In this document: piece after piece, positions 43,743-52,102 of the stretch
How the letters are laid out: every line of letters starts with the position of its first letter
Numbering within the stretch: position 1 is the stretch's first letter
NCBI RefSeq assembly: GCF_000739695.1
Contig: NZ_BBIO01000002.1
Span: forward strand, 124,001-188,000
From: Tepidicaulis marinus
Lineage (GTDB): Bacteria; Pseudomonadota; Alphaproteobacteria; Parvibaculales; Parvibaculaceae
Direction: 5' to 3'
Length of the DNA stretch: 64,000 bases
Notes under the pieces: generated by a model
The model's database searches: none
The model's input: only the letters and a program-made list of their open reading frames with translations
Told to the model about the DNA's origin: nothing
Position numbers and translations under genes: made by a program

Positions 43743-44315
43743 ATGTTCCCCGCGCGCCGCTTTGCCCGCCACCTTTCGCTTTGCCTTACACTCCTCCTGA
43801 TGAACGCCGCGGCGGCACAAGCTTCCGGCTGGGTGCTCGTGAAAGAGGAAAGCACACTCACCTTCGAGGCAACGCAAGGCGGCAAGCCCTTTACCGGGCG
43901 CTTTGAAAATTTCACCGCCGACATCACGCTCGACCCGGAAAATCTGAAAACCGCCTCCATCCGTGCCGAGATCGACACAGCAAGCGTGAAGACCGGCGCA
44001 GGCGACCGCGACGGCGCGCTGCCCGGCAGCCAATGGTTCAATTCCTCGAACTTTCCCATGGCTATTTTCCAGTCGGAGAGCGTGCGCCGTGTGGACGGCA
44101 ATGAGTATGTGGCCGAAGGAACGCTGACCTTGAAAGGGGTCTCCAATCCACTCGCCCTTCCCTTCACGCTGGAAATCGACGGCGACACCGCCCATGCAAA
44201 AGGCAGCGTCGTCATCGACCGTCTCGCCTTCAAGGTGGGCGAAGGGGAAATGGCAACACCCGGCATTGCCGGGCTGCAAGTCACCGTCAATGTGGACGTG
44301 ACGGCCACCAGATAA
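43743..44315 (+). CDS. YceI family periplasmic protein
   Basis: A 190-residue exported protein with a signal peptide (about residues 1-27, AAAAQAS) and a lipocalin-like YceI barrel. Characteristic stretches are STLTFEATQGGKPFTGRF, IDTASVKTGAGDRD and GTLTLKGVSNPLALPF. YceI proteins bind isoprenoid or quinone-like lipids. It follows the b561 gene by 11 bases. Its stop lies six bases from the convergent GDT1-like gene. Confidence 0.88.
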   Translation: MFPARRFARHLSLCLTLLLMNAAAAQASGWVLVKEESTLTFEATQGGKPFTGRFENFTADITLDPENLKTASIRAEIDTASVKTGAGDRDGALPGSQWFNSSNFPMAIFQSESVRRVDGNEYVAEGTLTLKGVSNPLALPFTLEIDGDTAHAKGSVVIDRLAFKVGEGEMATPGIAGLQVTVNVDVTATR

Positions 44316-44320
44316 GCCGC

Positions 44321-44599
44321 TCACAGTTCGGCAAAGTGGCTATAGACCGTCCACAGGCCGAGCAGCACGAAACCTGCGCCCGCAATCAGCTTGAGCGGCA
44401 GGCGGGCAAGATATTCCCCGGCAAAATGCCCAGCAAAAACCGCCATGGCCGTTGACGCCGTCAGCGCCGCTGCGGCCACGGTAAAAACAAGAAACGGCGA
44501 GACTTCCCGGCTAGAGGCGAACAAAACCGTAGCGAGCTGCGTTTTGTCCCCAAGCTCTGCAAGAAAGACGGCGATAAACATCGCGGCCAATTGTGACAT
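44321..44599 (-). CDS. Half-size GDT1/TMEM165 (UPF0016) family manganese exporter
   Basis: A 92-residue membrane protein with three predicted spans and one copy of the family motif ELGDKTQLATVLFA. Standard UPF0016 proteins have two such repeats (about 190-220 residues); half-size members must assemble as dimers or with a partner, and none is encoded next door. Start 44599 has GGGAG five bases upstream; open frame further upstream is the riboswitch region. Control by a Mn-sensing yybP-ykoY element strongly supports a role in Mn2+ export. Confidence 0.87.
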   Translation of the reverse strand: MSQLAAMFIAVFLAELGDKTQLATVLFASSREVSPFLVFTVAAAALTASTAMAVFAGHFAGEYLARLPLKLIAGAGFVLLGLWTVYSHFAEL

Positions 44600-44604
44600 G
44601 AATG

Positions 44605-44793
44605 CTCCCGAGGGCCGGAGAACGAGACGCGGCTTTACACCCGCCCGGCCCTGCACGAGCGGTAAAGCCGTCGGTCTCGCCAACCCGCAAAAGGCAATGC
44701 TTCTGCGTTGCGCACATGCCATGGCGGATATGCCCGCCAATTATGTTGACATGCGCCCCTCCTAAAAATGGAGGGCGGCTACTCCCCTAAGGT
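44605..44793 (-). ncRNA. yybP-ykoY manganese riboswitch with expression platform
   Basis: Read on the minus strand, the leader of the GDT1-like gene starts with TTAGGGGAGTAGCC (44777-44791), then a strong hairpin with CCCTCC/GGAGGG, then GTCAACATA, a TGGCGG/CCGCCA hairpin, and GGCGAGACCGACGG (about 44668-44681). These are the conserved elements of the yybP-ykoY aptamer that binds Mn2+. Downstream, 44623-44640 can pair with 44661-44681, capturing the 3' aptamer strand, and CCGGCCCT (44611-44618) can pair with 44645-44652 near the GGGAG ribosome-binding site. Translational control is therefore likely; no terminator U-run is seen. Confidence 0.87.
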
Positions 44794-44799
44794 GCGCTT

Positions 44800-44828
44800 T
44801 GGATAGTTCAGCCAGCATGTGCGATCAA
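44800..44828 (-). promoter_or_regulatory. Predicted promoter of the riboswitch transcript
   Basis: TTGATC (44823-44828) and TATCCA (44800-44805) on the minus strand are 17 bases apart. The expected start lies at about 44793, immediately before the first conserved aptamer bases, which fits well. Confidence 0.5.
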
Positions 44829-44882
44829 GAAGAGATTTATAAAGTGAAGTTTTTATTTGCAGTTCCAGGTAGTACATCCCAT

Positions 44883-44899
44883 GCTCTTCAATCAAGAGC
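44883..44899. other. Small hairpin in the leader of the first PAS_5 gene
   Basis: GCTCTT (44883-44888) and AAGAGC (44894-44899) form a perfect six-pair stem with a five-base loop, about 35 bases before the coding start. No T-run follows, so an operator or mRNA structure is more likely than a terminator. Confidence 0.35.
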
Positions 44900-44932
44900 G
44901 CTCGTGAGTTTGGGGGATTAAGGAGACTCGGT

Positions 44933-45520
44933 ATGAATTGCAGCTCTGACTGCGCGCCAGAAGGCGGGAAATACTTTAACAGCCCAAGAAAAGACGAACC
45001 GGTATCCGAAGAACTCCAAGCGCTGATAACGCGGGCAGGCCAATTAAATCCTCCTATCCTGCTCGATCCCACCTTGTCCTTCGAATACCGCATTCCCGCA
45101 GCCGGGCTCGGCTACTGGAACGCCAAGCGCCCGGCGGACGGCCGCCTGCCGCCGCGCAGCGCCGTCAATCCGGCGGAGCTTGCCAAATATCTGCCGGCCC
45201 TTGCCTTGATCGATGTAAGCGAAAATGAAAATGGCGGCATCGAGCTTTTCAGCCGCCTGGCCGGCGCCGAAGTCGAGCGGGTTTTCGGCATGATGAGCCG
45301 GCAGGACCTACGAAAACGGCTGCCGCCGGAAATATTTGCACGCTGGCAGATTATCTTCCGTGCCCTGTGGGTCGCCGAGGCGCCGCTGCGCATCACCAGC
45401 CGCATCGCCTATGAAGACAAAACCTATCTCTATATCGAGTGTCTTTTTGCCCCGCTCGCGAATAGCGACCCCAACTCCATCACATCGCTCATTTTTGCCG
45501 AATTCCGTATGGATAGCTAA
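44933..45520 (+). CDS. PAS_5-domain protein, first of tandem pair
   Basis: A 195-residue protein of the PAS_5 family found in alphaproteobacteria. Family features are YWNAKRPADGRLPPRSAVNPAELAKYLP-type core (YW...R...P...L...LP) and FSRLAGAEVERVFG, with a poorly conserved N-terminal ~45 residues. No output domain is attached. AAGGAG precedes the ATG. A perfect hairpin GCTCTT/AAGAGC lies at 44883-44899 in its leader. It is followed by a paralogue at 45692. Confidence 0.8.
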   Translation: MNCSSDCAPEGGKYFNSPRKDEPVSEELQALITRAGQLNPPILLDPTLSFEYRIPAAGLGYWNAKRPADGRLPPRSAVNPAELAKYLPALALIDVSENENGGIELFSRLAGAEVERVFGMMSRQDLRKRLPPEIFARWQIIFRALWVAEAPLRITSRIAYEDKTYLYIECLFAPLANSDPNSITSLIFAEFRMDS

Positions 45521-45635
45521 AGACCGCCTCCCTTCATTTGGTTAATACCTCTTTACCAAATACTCATAGACTTCTTGACCAAAGAAATTTGCAGTTTCAT
45601 GATCGAGTGGTGAGTCGGAGAGGAACGAGTATTTG

Positions 45636-45669
45636 TCTCAATTTGCGGAATCTTCCGTTTCATTTGAGA
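45636..45669. other. Nested inverted repeat in the leader of the second PAS_5 gene
   Basis: Outer arms TCTCAA (45636-45641) and TTGAGA (45664-45669) enclose inner arms CGGAA and TTCCG. It lies some 20 bases before the start at 45692, so it could be a 5' UTR hairpin or a protein-binding site. Confidence 0.4.
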
Positions 45670-45691
45670 ATGAAGCTCGTTGGGGGGAAAA

Positions 45692-46273
45692 ATGTCATCG
45701 ACATTCCAATCGACTATCGGCACAGATGCTCAGGCCGGGCTGCAGCAGGGCGACACGGACGTCCCGCAAACCCTTGAGGCGGTCATGGCACGCTGCGAAA
45801 ACTTTTCGCCGCCCAGTTTCATCGATACCAAACTCGACTTCCGTTATGAAATCCCCGCCATCGGGCATAAATATTGGCTGTCGAAATGCCGTAACGGCAC
45901 CTTCCCGCACCGGCGCGATATCAGCCCGGTGGAGCTTTCCGCCCAATTGCCCAATGTAGGCCTGTTCGAAATCAACCGGAACGCCGCGCCGCTCAATCTC
46001 TACTGCCGGATCGCTGGGGACAGTATCGAGCAGGTCTATGGCAAGATGCACCGGCAATTCATCCGCGAATGCCTGCCGCTCGAACAGGCAACCCGCTTCG
46101 ATTGCTATGCGGCGGCCGTTCTTCTTTCCGGCGCGCCCATCCGCATCAGCGGCAAGGTGAGCCACGAAGAACGCACCTTCATGGATGCGGAGATGCTGGC
46201 CGCCCCGCTCGCCACGGATGACCAGGACCGCCTGCAGATTATCGTCTTCGCGGAATATCAGCCGGTGTCCTGA
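45692..46273 (+). CDS. PAS_5-domain protein, second of tandem pair
   Basis: A 193-residue PAS_5 protein clearly related to the one at 44933: shared pattern is F.Y.IPA.G..YW, R.I.P.EL...LP, and CRIAGDSIEQVYGKM against SRLAGAEVERVFGMM. Sequence between these anchors has diverged, so the duplication is old. Start 45692 follows GGGGGG; 45680 is an alternative. A 171-base gap separates it from the first gene, so it may have its own promoter. No output domain is present. Confidence 0.8.
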   Translation: MSSTFQSTIGTDAQAGLQQGDTDVPQTLEAVMARCENFSPPSFIDTKLDFRYEIPAIGHKYWLSKCRNGTFPHRRDISPVELSAQLPNVGLFEINRNAAPLNLYCRIAGDSIEQVYGKMHRQFIRECLPLEQATRFDCYAAAVLLSGAPIRISGKVSHEERTFMDAEMLAAPLATDDQDRLQIIVFAEYQPVS

Positions 46274-46387
46274 GGCCAATGGCTCGCGGCACGACTATCT
46301 AAAAATATTTTGGGAGAATTCGCCCTTCCCCGGCCCGGTTTCCGGCCTCTGCAAGAGGCCTCGTCGGTGCCGCCGGGGGAAGAAAAG

Positions 46388-46462
46388 TGGCACGCCCTAC
46401 GGGAGTCGAACCCGTCTTTCCAGATTGAAAATCTGGCGTCCTAACCGATAGACGAAGGGCGC
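46388..46462 (-). tRNA. tRNA-Glu (anticodon TTC)
   Basis: A 75-base tRNA on the minus strand. Acceptor GCGCCCT pairs with AGGGCGT, D arm TCGTCTATCGGTTAGGA is the usual Glu form, anticodon loop TTTTCAA gives TTC, T loop GTTCGACTC is canonical and CCA is encoded. Confidence 0.95.
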
Positions 46463-46528
46463 CCGGCGAGGGCAGCTTATAGGGGGTATTTCGCTATATT
46501 GCAAGCCGGTCCCAAGCCGAAAATGTCA

Positions 46529-48349
46529 TTAAACCGCACTTAAATCGTCAATGTGCAGTTGGACGCCTTTCCGGCCCTGCCAATCGTCCGCTTTAAGGCG
46601 CCCGGCGACATGATAAAGCCCTCTATGGCCGTCCAGCAGCGCCTGTCCGAGCGGTCCTTCCGCCGCACGGAATGCGATTCCCTTGATCGTGCCGCCATCC
46701 TCGCCCGAGAGAATGCAGCTGACATGGTTCTGCCCGACCACCCGCGCGCGGATCAGCCGCAAACGCGGCAGCGCGAATCGTGGTTCCGTATTCCCGGCGC
46801 CGTAAGGCCCGGCCCGTTCGATCATTTCCAGCGTCGCGCGTGTCGCCGCCTTGGGCACCAGCGCGCCGTCCAGGGTCAGCCGCCGGTCACTGGCCGCCGC
46901 GTCCACGTCCGCCTCCATGCGTGCGCTCAGAAAGGCCTCCAGCGCCTCTATCTTGCCCGCCTTCACCGTCAGTCCCGCCGCCATGGCATGGCCGCCGCCA
47001 TTGACGAGCAGCCCTTCTTCCAGCGCGGCGGTAACGGCGCGGCCCATATCGACGCCCGGCACCGAGCGGCCTGAGCCTTTGCCCTCGCCTTTTTCATCGA
47101 CCGCGATAACGAAGCTCGGCCGGTCCCAGCGGTCCTTGATGCGGCTCGCCACAATGCCGATGACACCGGGATGCCAGCCCTCGCCATGCGCCATGATGAG
47201 CGGCGGCAAGGTGTTGCGCCGTGCTTGCTGCAAGCGCATCTCGATGCGCCCCATCGCGTCCTCCAGCACTTCCGCCTCGATCGCCTGACGCTCCTTGTTA
47301 TAGCTGTCGAGCTCACCGGCGATCTGCGCCGCCTCCACCGGATCGTCCGTCGAAAGCAGCCGCGTGCCGAAATCGGCGCGCCCCACGCGTCCGCCCGCAT
47401 TCACGCGGGGGCCGAGCAGAAAGCCTGCATGATACGTCGAAGGACGCCCGTCCAACCGGCTGACATCGGCAAGCGCGGCGATGCCGGGATTGGCGCGCCG
47501 CGCCATCACTTTCAGCCCTTGCGCAACGAAAGCGCGGTTGAGCCCGGTGAGCGGCACCACATCGCAGACGGTGCCGAGTGCCACCAGATCGAGCCATTGC
47601 AGAAGATCGGGCTCCGCCCGCTCGCCATCGAACCAGCCGGCCTGGCGCAGAGTGCGGTTGAGCGCCACGATGAAAAGAAATGTCACGCCGACAGCGGCAA
47701 GTTGTCCTAGCCCGCTCTCATCATCGAGACGGTTCGGATTGACGAGCGCCGTAACGGGAGGCAGCACAGGCTCGGCCTGATGGTGATCGAGAACGAGCAC
47801 ATGCAGGCCCGCTTCCTTTGCCTGGCCGAGCGCCTTATGCGCCATGGTGCCGCAATCGACGGTCAGCACCAGCTTCACTCCCTCCTTGCGCAGGCGCAGA
47901 AGTGCGGGCGCATTGGGGCCGTAGCCTTCTCTTATGCGGTCGGGAATGTAATAGCGCAGCGGCGCGCCCACGGCGCGGCAATAGCGGATGAGCAAGGCCG
48001 AGGATGTCGCCCCGTCCACATCATAATCGCCGAAGACGGCCATGCTCTCGCCCGACATGATGGCCTTGGCGGCGCGCTCCGCCGCCTTGTCCATATCGGT
48101 GAGAACGGATGGGTCCGGCATGTAAGCGCGGATCGAGGGATCGAGGAATTGCGGCGCCTCATCGAGCCCGACGCCGCGGCCCGCGAGCACCCGGGCAAGC
48201 AATTCGGGCAGGTCGTGCCGCTGCGCGAGGGTCAGCGCGAGCCGGTCGTCTTCAACCCGGCTCGCCCATCTTTTGCCCGTGAGCGAGCGTTCGACGCCGA
48301 GAAAGGCGGCACCTGCCGCGCCTTTTGCCTCTGGCCTGACGCCGTTCAC
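46529..48349 (-). CDS. recJ: Single-stranded-DNA-specific exonuclease RecJ
   Basis: A 606-residue RecJ. DHH phosphoesterase motifs are visible: VFGDYDVDGATSSALL (motif I), TVDCGTMAH (II), LVLDHHQAE (III), then the DHHA1 domain with GVIGIVASRIKDRWDRPSFV and the GGHAMAAG signature, and an OB-fold C-terminus. It degrades 5' ssDNA ends in recombination and mismatch repair. It is the last gene of the aminotransferase-hom-glpX-recJ set, 17 bases after glpX. Confidence 0.94.
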   Translation of the reverse strand: MNGVRPEAKGAAGAAFLGVERSLTGKRWASRVEDDRLALTLAQRHDLPELLARVLAGRGVGLDEAPQFLDPSIRAYMPDPSVLTDMDKAAERAAKAIMSGESMAVFGDYDVDGATSSALLIRYCRAVGAPLRYYIPDRIREGYGPNAPALLRLRKEGVKLVLTVDCGTMAHKALGQAKEAGLHVLVLDHHQAEPVLPPVTALVNPNRLDDESGLGQLAAVGVTFLFIVALNRTLRQAGWFDGERAEPDLLQWLDLVALGTVCDVVPLTGLNRAFVAQGLKVMARRANPGIAALADVSRLDGRPSTYHAGFLLGPRVNAGGRVGRADFGTRLLSTDDPVEAAQIAGELDSYNKERQAIEAEVLEDAMGRIEMRLQQARRNTLPPLIMAHGEGWHPGVIGIVASRIKDRWDRPSFVIAVDEKGEGKGSGRSVPGVDMGRAVTAALEEGLLVNGGGHAMAAGLTVKAGKIEALEAFLSARMEADVDAAASDRRLTLDGALVPKAATRATLEMIERAGPYGAGNTEPRFALPRLRLIRARVVGQNHVSCILSGEDGGTIKGIAFRAAEGPLGQALLDGHRGLYHVAGRLKADDWQGRKGVQLHIDDLSAV

Positions 48350-48366
48350 GCCCTCTCCTTCGCAAA

Positions 48367-49347
48367 TCAGGGTTTGACGAATTTTTCCATCTGCGTATGC
48401 GTCGCCTTGATCGAGCGGACGGTGCCCGTGGACGAACGCATCACGATCGTATGGGTAGAAACGGCTGGACCGTTGAAGTGAATGCCATCCAGCATCGAGC
48501 CGTCGGTAACGCCCGTCGCCGCGAAGATCACATCGCCCGAGGCCATTTCTTCCATATTGTATTTACGGTTGAAATCCTCGATCCCCATTCGGGCGGCGCG
48601 GGTCTTCTGTTCTTCATTGCTGGTCACCAGCCGGCCCTGCATCTGGCCGCCGATGCAGCGCAATGCTGCCGCCGCCAGCACGCCTTCCGGCGCGCCGCCA
48701 ATGCCGAGATAAATGTCGATGCCGGTAGAGGCATCCGTCGTCGCGATGACGCCCGCTATGTCGCCATCGGTGATCAGCGTCACCTTCGCGCCGGCCTCGC
48801 GCACTTCGCGAATGATGTCGGCGTGGCGCGGACGGTCGAGAATGCAGGCCGTGATATGGCTGACATCAACGCCCTTGGCTTTGGCGAGCGCCTGCACGTT
48901 TTCTGTGGGGCTTCGGTCGAGATCGACCACCCCTTCGGGCAAGCCGCCGCCAATGGCAATCTTGTCCATGTAAACGTCGGGCGCATTCAGAAGGCTGCCG
49001 CCTTCGGCCATCGCCACCACGGCCATGGCGTTCGGCATGTTCTTCGCCGTCAGCGTCGTGCCTTCCAAGGGGTCGAGCGCGATATCCACCTTCGGGCCTT
49101 TGCCGGTGCCCACCTTCTCGCCGATATAAAGCATCGGCGCTTCATCGCGCTCCCCCTCGCCGATCACGACAATGCCGTCGATATCCAGCGAATTCAGTTC
49201 CTTGCGGATCGCATCCACGGCAGCCTGGTCCGCGGCTTTTTCATCGCCGCGCCCGGCCAGATATGCCGCCGCCACCGCGCCGCGTTCCGTCACGCGCGCC
49301 AGTTCCAATGCCAATGTGCGGCTCAATCCAACCGTCTTGCCTGCCAT
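48367..49347 (-). CDS. glpX: Fructose-1,6-bisphosphatase class II
   Basis: A 326-residue GlpX-type enzyme that hydrolyses fructose 1,6-bisphosphate in gluconeogenesis. Typical stretches are GRGDEKAADQAAVDA, VVIGEGERDEAPMLYIGE (metal-binding acidic residues), IALDPLEGTTLTAKNMPNA and GIGGAPEGVLAAAALR. It sits between hom and recJ, the usual alphaproteobacterial arrangement. Confidence 0.94.
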   Translation of the reverse strand: MAGKTVGLSRTLALELARVTERGAVAAAYLAGRGDEKAADQAAVDAIRKELNSLDIDGIVVIGEGERDEAPMLYIGEKVGTGKGPKVDIALDPLEGTTLTAKNMPNAMAVVAMAEGGSLLNAPDVYMDKIAIGGGLPEGVVDLDRSPTENVQALAKAKGVDVSHITACILDRPRHADIIREVREAGAKVTLITDGDIAGVIATTDASTGIDIYLGIGGAPEGVLAAAALRCIGGQMQGRLVTSNEEQKTRAARMGIEDFNRKYNMEEMASGDVIFAATGVTDGSMLDGIHFNGPAVSTHTIVMRSSTGTVRSIKATHTQMEKFVKP

Positions 49348-49368
49348 GCTAGTCCCCGTCCTTCTTCG

Positions 49369-50670
49369 TTATTCCTGTTCGATGCGGATAAGCAGCGGCT
49401 CGTCCACAACATCCTTATGTTTTGCCAAAAGCGCCAATGCCCGCTGCATCGTGACTTCATCCGTATCATGCGTAATGAAAACGACGGGAAGACGGTTGTC
49501 TTCCTCGGGTATGGGATCTTTGCGCTGCACGATGCGCTCGATGGAAACTTCCGCTTCCGCCAGCGCCCGCGTGATTTCGGCCATGGAGCCTGCCCGGTCC
49601 ACGGCATGGACGCGCAAGTAATAGGCCCCGGTGTGATCTTTGATCGGCTTATAGCTCGCCTCCTCCAACATGGAGGCGGGAAGACCGAAAGGCTGGGCGA
49701 TATTGCCGCGCGCGACATCGACGATATCGGCCACCACGGCGGAGGCCGTCGGCCCCTCGCCCGCGCCGCGTCCCTCCAGCATCACAGGCCCCACATGGCT
49801 GCCGACCACTTCCACCGCATTGAAAACCCCGGTCACGGCGGCAAGCGAGGAATTTTTGCCGACCAGGGTCGGGTGCACGCGCAGCTCCATGCGTTTGCCG
49901 TCGCGCTGGGCGATGCCAAGCAAGCGCACCTTGTAACCGAAATCGTCCGCTAGGCGAATATCGAGCGGCGTGACGGTTTCCAGCCCTTCGACATAAACCT
50001 GATCGAAATCCGGCAGCGTGCCGAAGGCAAGGCTCGCCAGAATGGTCAGCTTATGCGCGGCGTCCGTTCCGCCCACATCGAAGCTCGGATCGGCTTCGGC
50101 ATAGCCGAGCTTTTGCGCATCGGCGAGCACGTCCTCATATTCCCGGCCGGACGTTTCCATCACGGTCAGGATGTAATTGCAGGTGCCGTTCAAGATACCG
50201 GAAACGCGCTCGATCCCGTTGGCCACCAGCCCCTCGCGCAGGGCCTTGATGATCGGCACGCCGCCGGCCACCGCCGCTTCGAATTGCAGTGCCACCTGGT
50301 TTTCCTCGGCCATGCGGGCAAGCGTCGTGCCGTGATGGGCGATCAGCGCCTTGTTGGCGGTAACGACATGTTTGCCGGAGGCCAGCGCCTGCTCGACGGC
50401 CAGCTTCGCCGCCCCGTCCGATCCGCCGATCAGCTCCACAAAAACGTCGCTGTCCGGATCGGCGGCCATGGCAACCGGATCGTCATACCAGCGGAAGGCA
50501 TCGATATCGAAGCCGCGGTCGTGCTGACGGTGGCGCGCGCTCACCGCCACGATCTCGATCTTGCGCCCGCACAGCGCTTCGATGCGCTTTGCTTCTTCGG
50601 TCAATACTTTAACGACACCGCCGCCCACGGTTCCGAGGCCGGCAATAGCAAGTTTAAGCGGCTCCTTCAT
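49369..50670 (-). CDS. hom: Homoserine dehydrogenase
   Basis: A 433-residue enzyme that reduces aspartate semialdehyde to homoserine on the threonine/methionine pathway. The NAD(P) motif GLGTVGGGV is at residues ~10-18, followed by FVELIGGSDGAAKLAVEQAL, the family signature GYAEADPSFDVGGTDAAHKL in the substrate domain, and a C-terminal ACT domain (LRVHAVDRAGSMAEITRAL) for threonine feedback. It overlaps the aminotransferase stop by four bases. It feeds the metY product chemistry at the right edge. Confidence 0.94.
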   Translation of the reverse strand: MKEPLKLAIAGLGTVGGGVVKVLTEEAKRIEALCGRKIEIVAVSARHRQHDRGFDIDAFRWYDDPVAMAADPDSDVFVELIGGSDGAAKLAVEQALASGKHVVTANKALIAHHGTTLARMAEENQVALQFEAAVAGGVPIIKALREGLVANGIERVSGILNGTCNYILTVMETSGREYEDVLADAQKLGYAEADPSFDVGGTDAAHKLTILASLAFGTLPDFDQVYVEGLETVTPLDIRLADDFGYKVRLLGIAQRDGKRMELRVHPTLVGKNSSLAAVTGVFNAVEVVGSHVGPVMLEGRGAGEGPTASAVVADIVDVARGNIAQPFGLPASMLEEASYKPIKDHTGAYYLRVHAVDRAGSMAEITRALAEAEVSIERIVQRKDPIPEEDNRLPVVFITHDTDEVTMQRALALLAKHKDVVDEPLLIRIEQE

Positions 50671-51941
50671 ACCTGACCTGCCCGTCCTTTCTCTTGCGCG
50701 CCCGAACCTGCATAGGTGACGACGTTCGTATTGCGTTCGTACTCGGCCAGAATGCTGTCCGCATTGGCCATGAAGCGTTTCACATTGGCGGCGGCCTGGC
50801 GGACGCGCTGCTCGTTCTCCACGAGCCCGACCCGCACATAACCTTCCCCGTATTCGCCGAAACCGACGCCCGGCGCAACCGCCACATCCGCATGCTCCAG
50901 CAGCAGCGTTGCGAAAGTCAGCGCGCCATGCTCGCGGAACTTCTCGGGAATAGGCGCCCAGGCGAACATCGTTGCGGGCGGCGCGGGAATGTCCCAGCCA
51001 GCCCGGCCCATCGCCTCGACCAGCACGTCGCGCCGGCCCTGATAGACGTTGCGGATGTCCTGGATGCAGTCTTCCGGCCCGTTCAGCGCCGCCGTTGCCG
51101 CCACCTGAATGGGCGTAAAAGCGCCGTAATCGAGATAGGACTTGATGCGGGTCAGCGCGCTGATCAGCTTTTCATTGCCCACGGCAAAGCCCATGCGCCA
51201 GCCCGGCATCGCGAAGGTTTTCGAGAGCGAGGTAAACTCGACGGCAACGTCCTTTGCCCCCGGCACCTGCAGAAGCGAGGGCGGCGGCGCCGTGCCTTTG
51301 AAGTAGATTTCAGAGTAAGCCAGATCCGAAATCAGAATGAGATCGTTCTTCTTCGCCAGATCCACCACTTCCCGGTAGAAATCGAGATCGGCGACATGGG
51401 CGGTCGGGTTCGAGGGATAGTTCAGCACCAGCGCGATGGGCTTAGGCACGGAATGCTTGATCGCCCGGTGCACGGCACGCAGAAACTCCTCGCCCGGTTC
51501 CACCACCGGCATGTTACGGATCACCCCGCCGCAAATGATGAAGCCGAAGGCATGGATCGGATAGGTCGGGTTCGGCACGATGATCACGTCGCCCGGCGCG
51601 GTGATCGCCTGGGCAAGGTTCGCCAAGCCCTCTTTCGAGCCCAGCGTCGCGATAATTTCCGTTTCCGGGTTCAACGTCACCCCGAAGCGGCGCTCGTAAT
51701 AAGCGGCCTGAGCTCTGCGCAGGCCCGGAATGCCGCGCGACGAAGAATAGCGGTGCGTACGCGGGTTCTGCACCGTCTCGATCAGCTTATCGACAATGTG
51801 CTTCGGTGTCGGCATATCGGGATTGCCCATGCCGAAATCGATCACATCGCAGCCTTCCGCGCGCTTCTTGGACCGGAGCCGGTTCACGACATCCAGCACA
51901 TAAGGCGGCAGACGCTTTATCCTGTAAAACTCTTCATCCAT
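50667..51941 (-). CDS. Class I/II aminotransferase (AlaC-like, LL-DAP-AT related)
   Basis: A 424-residue PLP aminotransferase. Motifs: IDFGMGNPDMPTPKHIV near the start, the PLP lysine in TSLSKTFAMPGWRMGFA, and the substrate arginine in YVRVGLVENEQRVRQA. In alphaproteobacteria this gene precedes hom and is called alanine or LL-diaminopimelate aminotransferase-like; substrate preference is uncertain. First gene of the four-gene minus-strand set. Confidence 0.88.
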   Translation of the reverse strand: MDEEFYRIKRLPPYVLDVVNRLRSKKRAEGCDVIDFGMGNPDMPTPKHIVDKLIETVQNPRTHRYSSSRGIPGLRRAQAAYYERRFGVTLNPETEIIATLGSKEGLANLAQAITAPGDVIIVPNPTYPIHAFGFIICGGVIRNMPVVEPGEEFLRAVHRAIKHSVPKPIALVLNYPSNPTAHVADLDFYREVVDLAKKNDLILISDLAYSEIYFKGTAPPPSLLQVPGAKDVAVEFTSLSKTFAMPGWRMGFAVGNEKLISALTRIKSYLDYGAFTPIQVAATAALNGPEDCIQDIRNVYQGRRDVLVEAMGRAGWDIPAPPATMFAWAPIPEKFREHGALTFATLLLEHADVAVAPGVGFGEYGEGYVRVGLVENEQRVRQAAANVKRFMANADSILAEYERNTNVVTYAGSGAQEKGRAGQV

Positions 51942-52102
51942 CTTCGGAAATCTCCCGGCATGCGGGTATGTTCTGGCGGGCCCTTATACCGCCAAATCAG
52001 GTCCCGGGCCATGCCGTAATCTGGGGAAACGCAAACTCCGGCTTCAGCGCACATAAACTGCGGAAACCGGGCCAAATCAAGGCGTTTTGTAAGGTTTGCC
52101 GC

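Noticed and set aside
46344-46360. GGCCTCT/AGAGGCC hairpin near tRNA-Glu as a terminator
   Set aside because: No T-run follows on either strand; it may be chance in GC-rich DNA.
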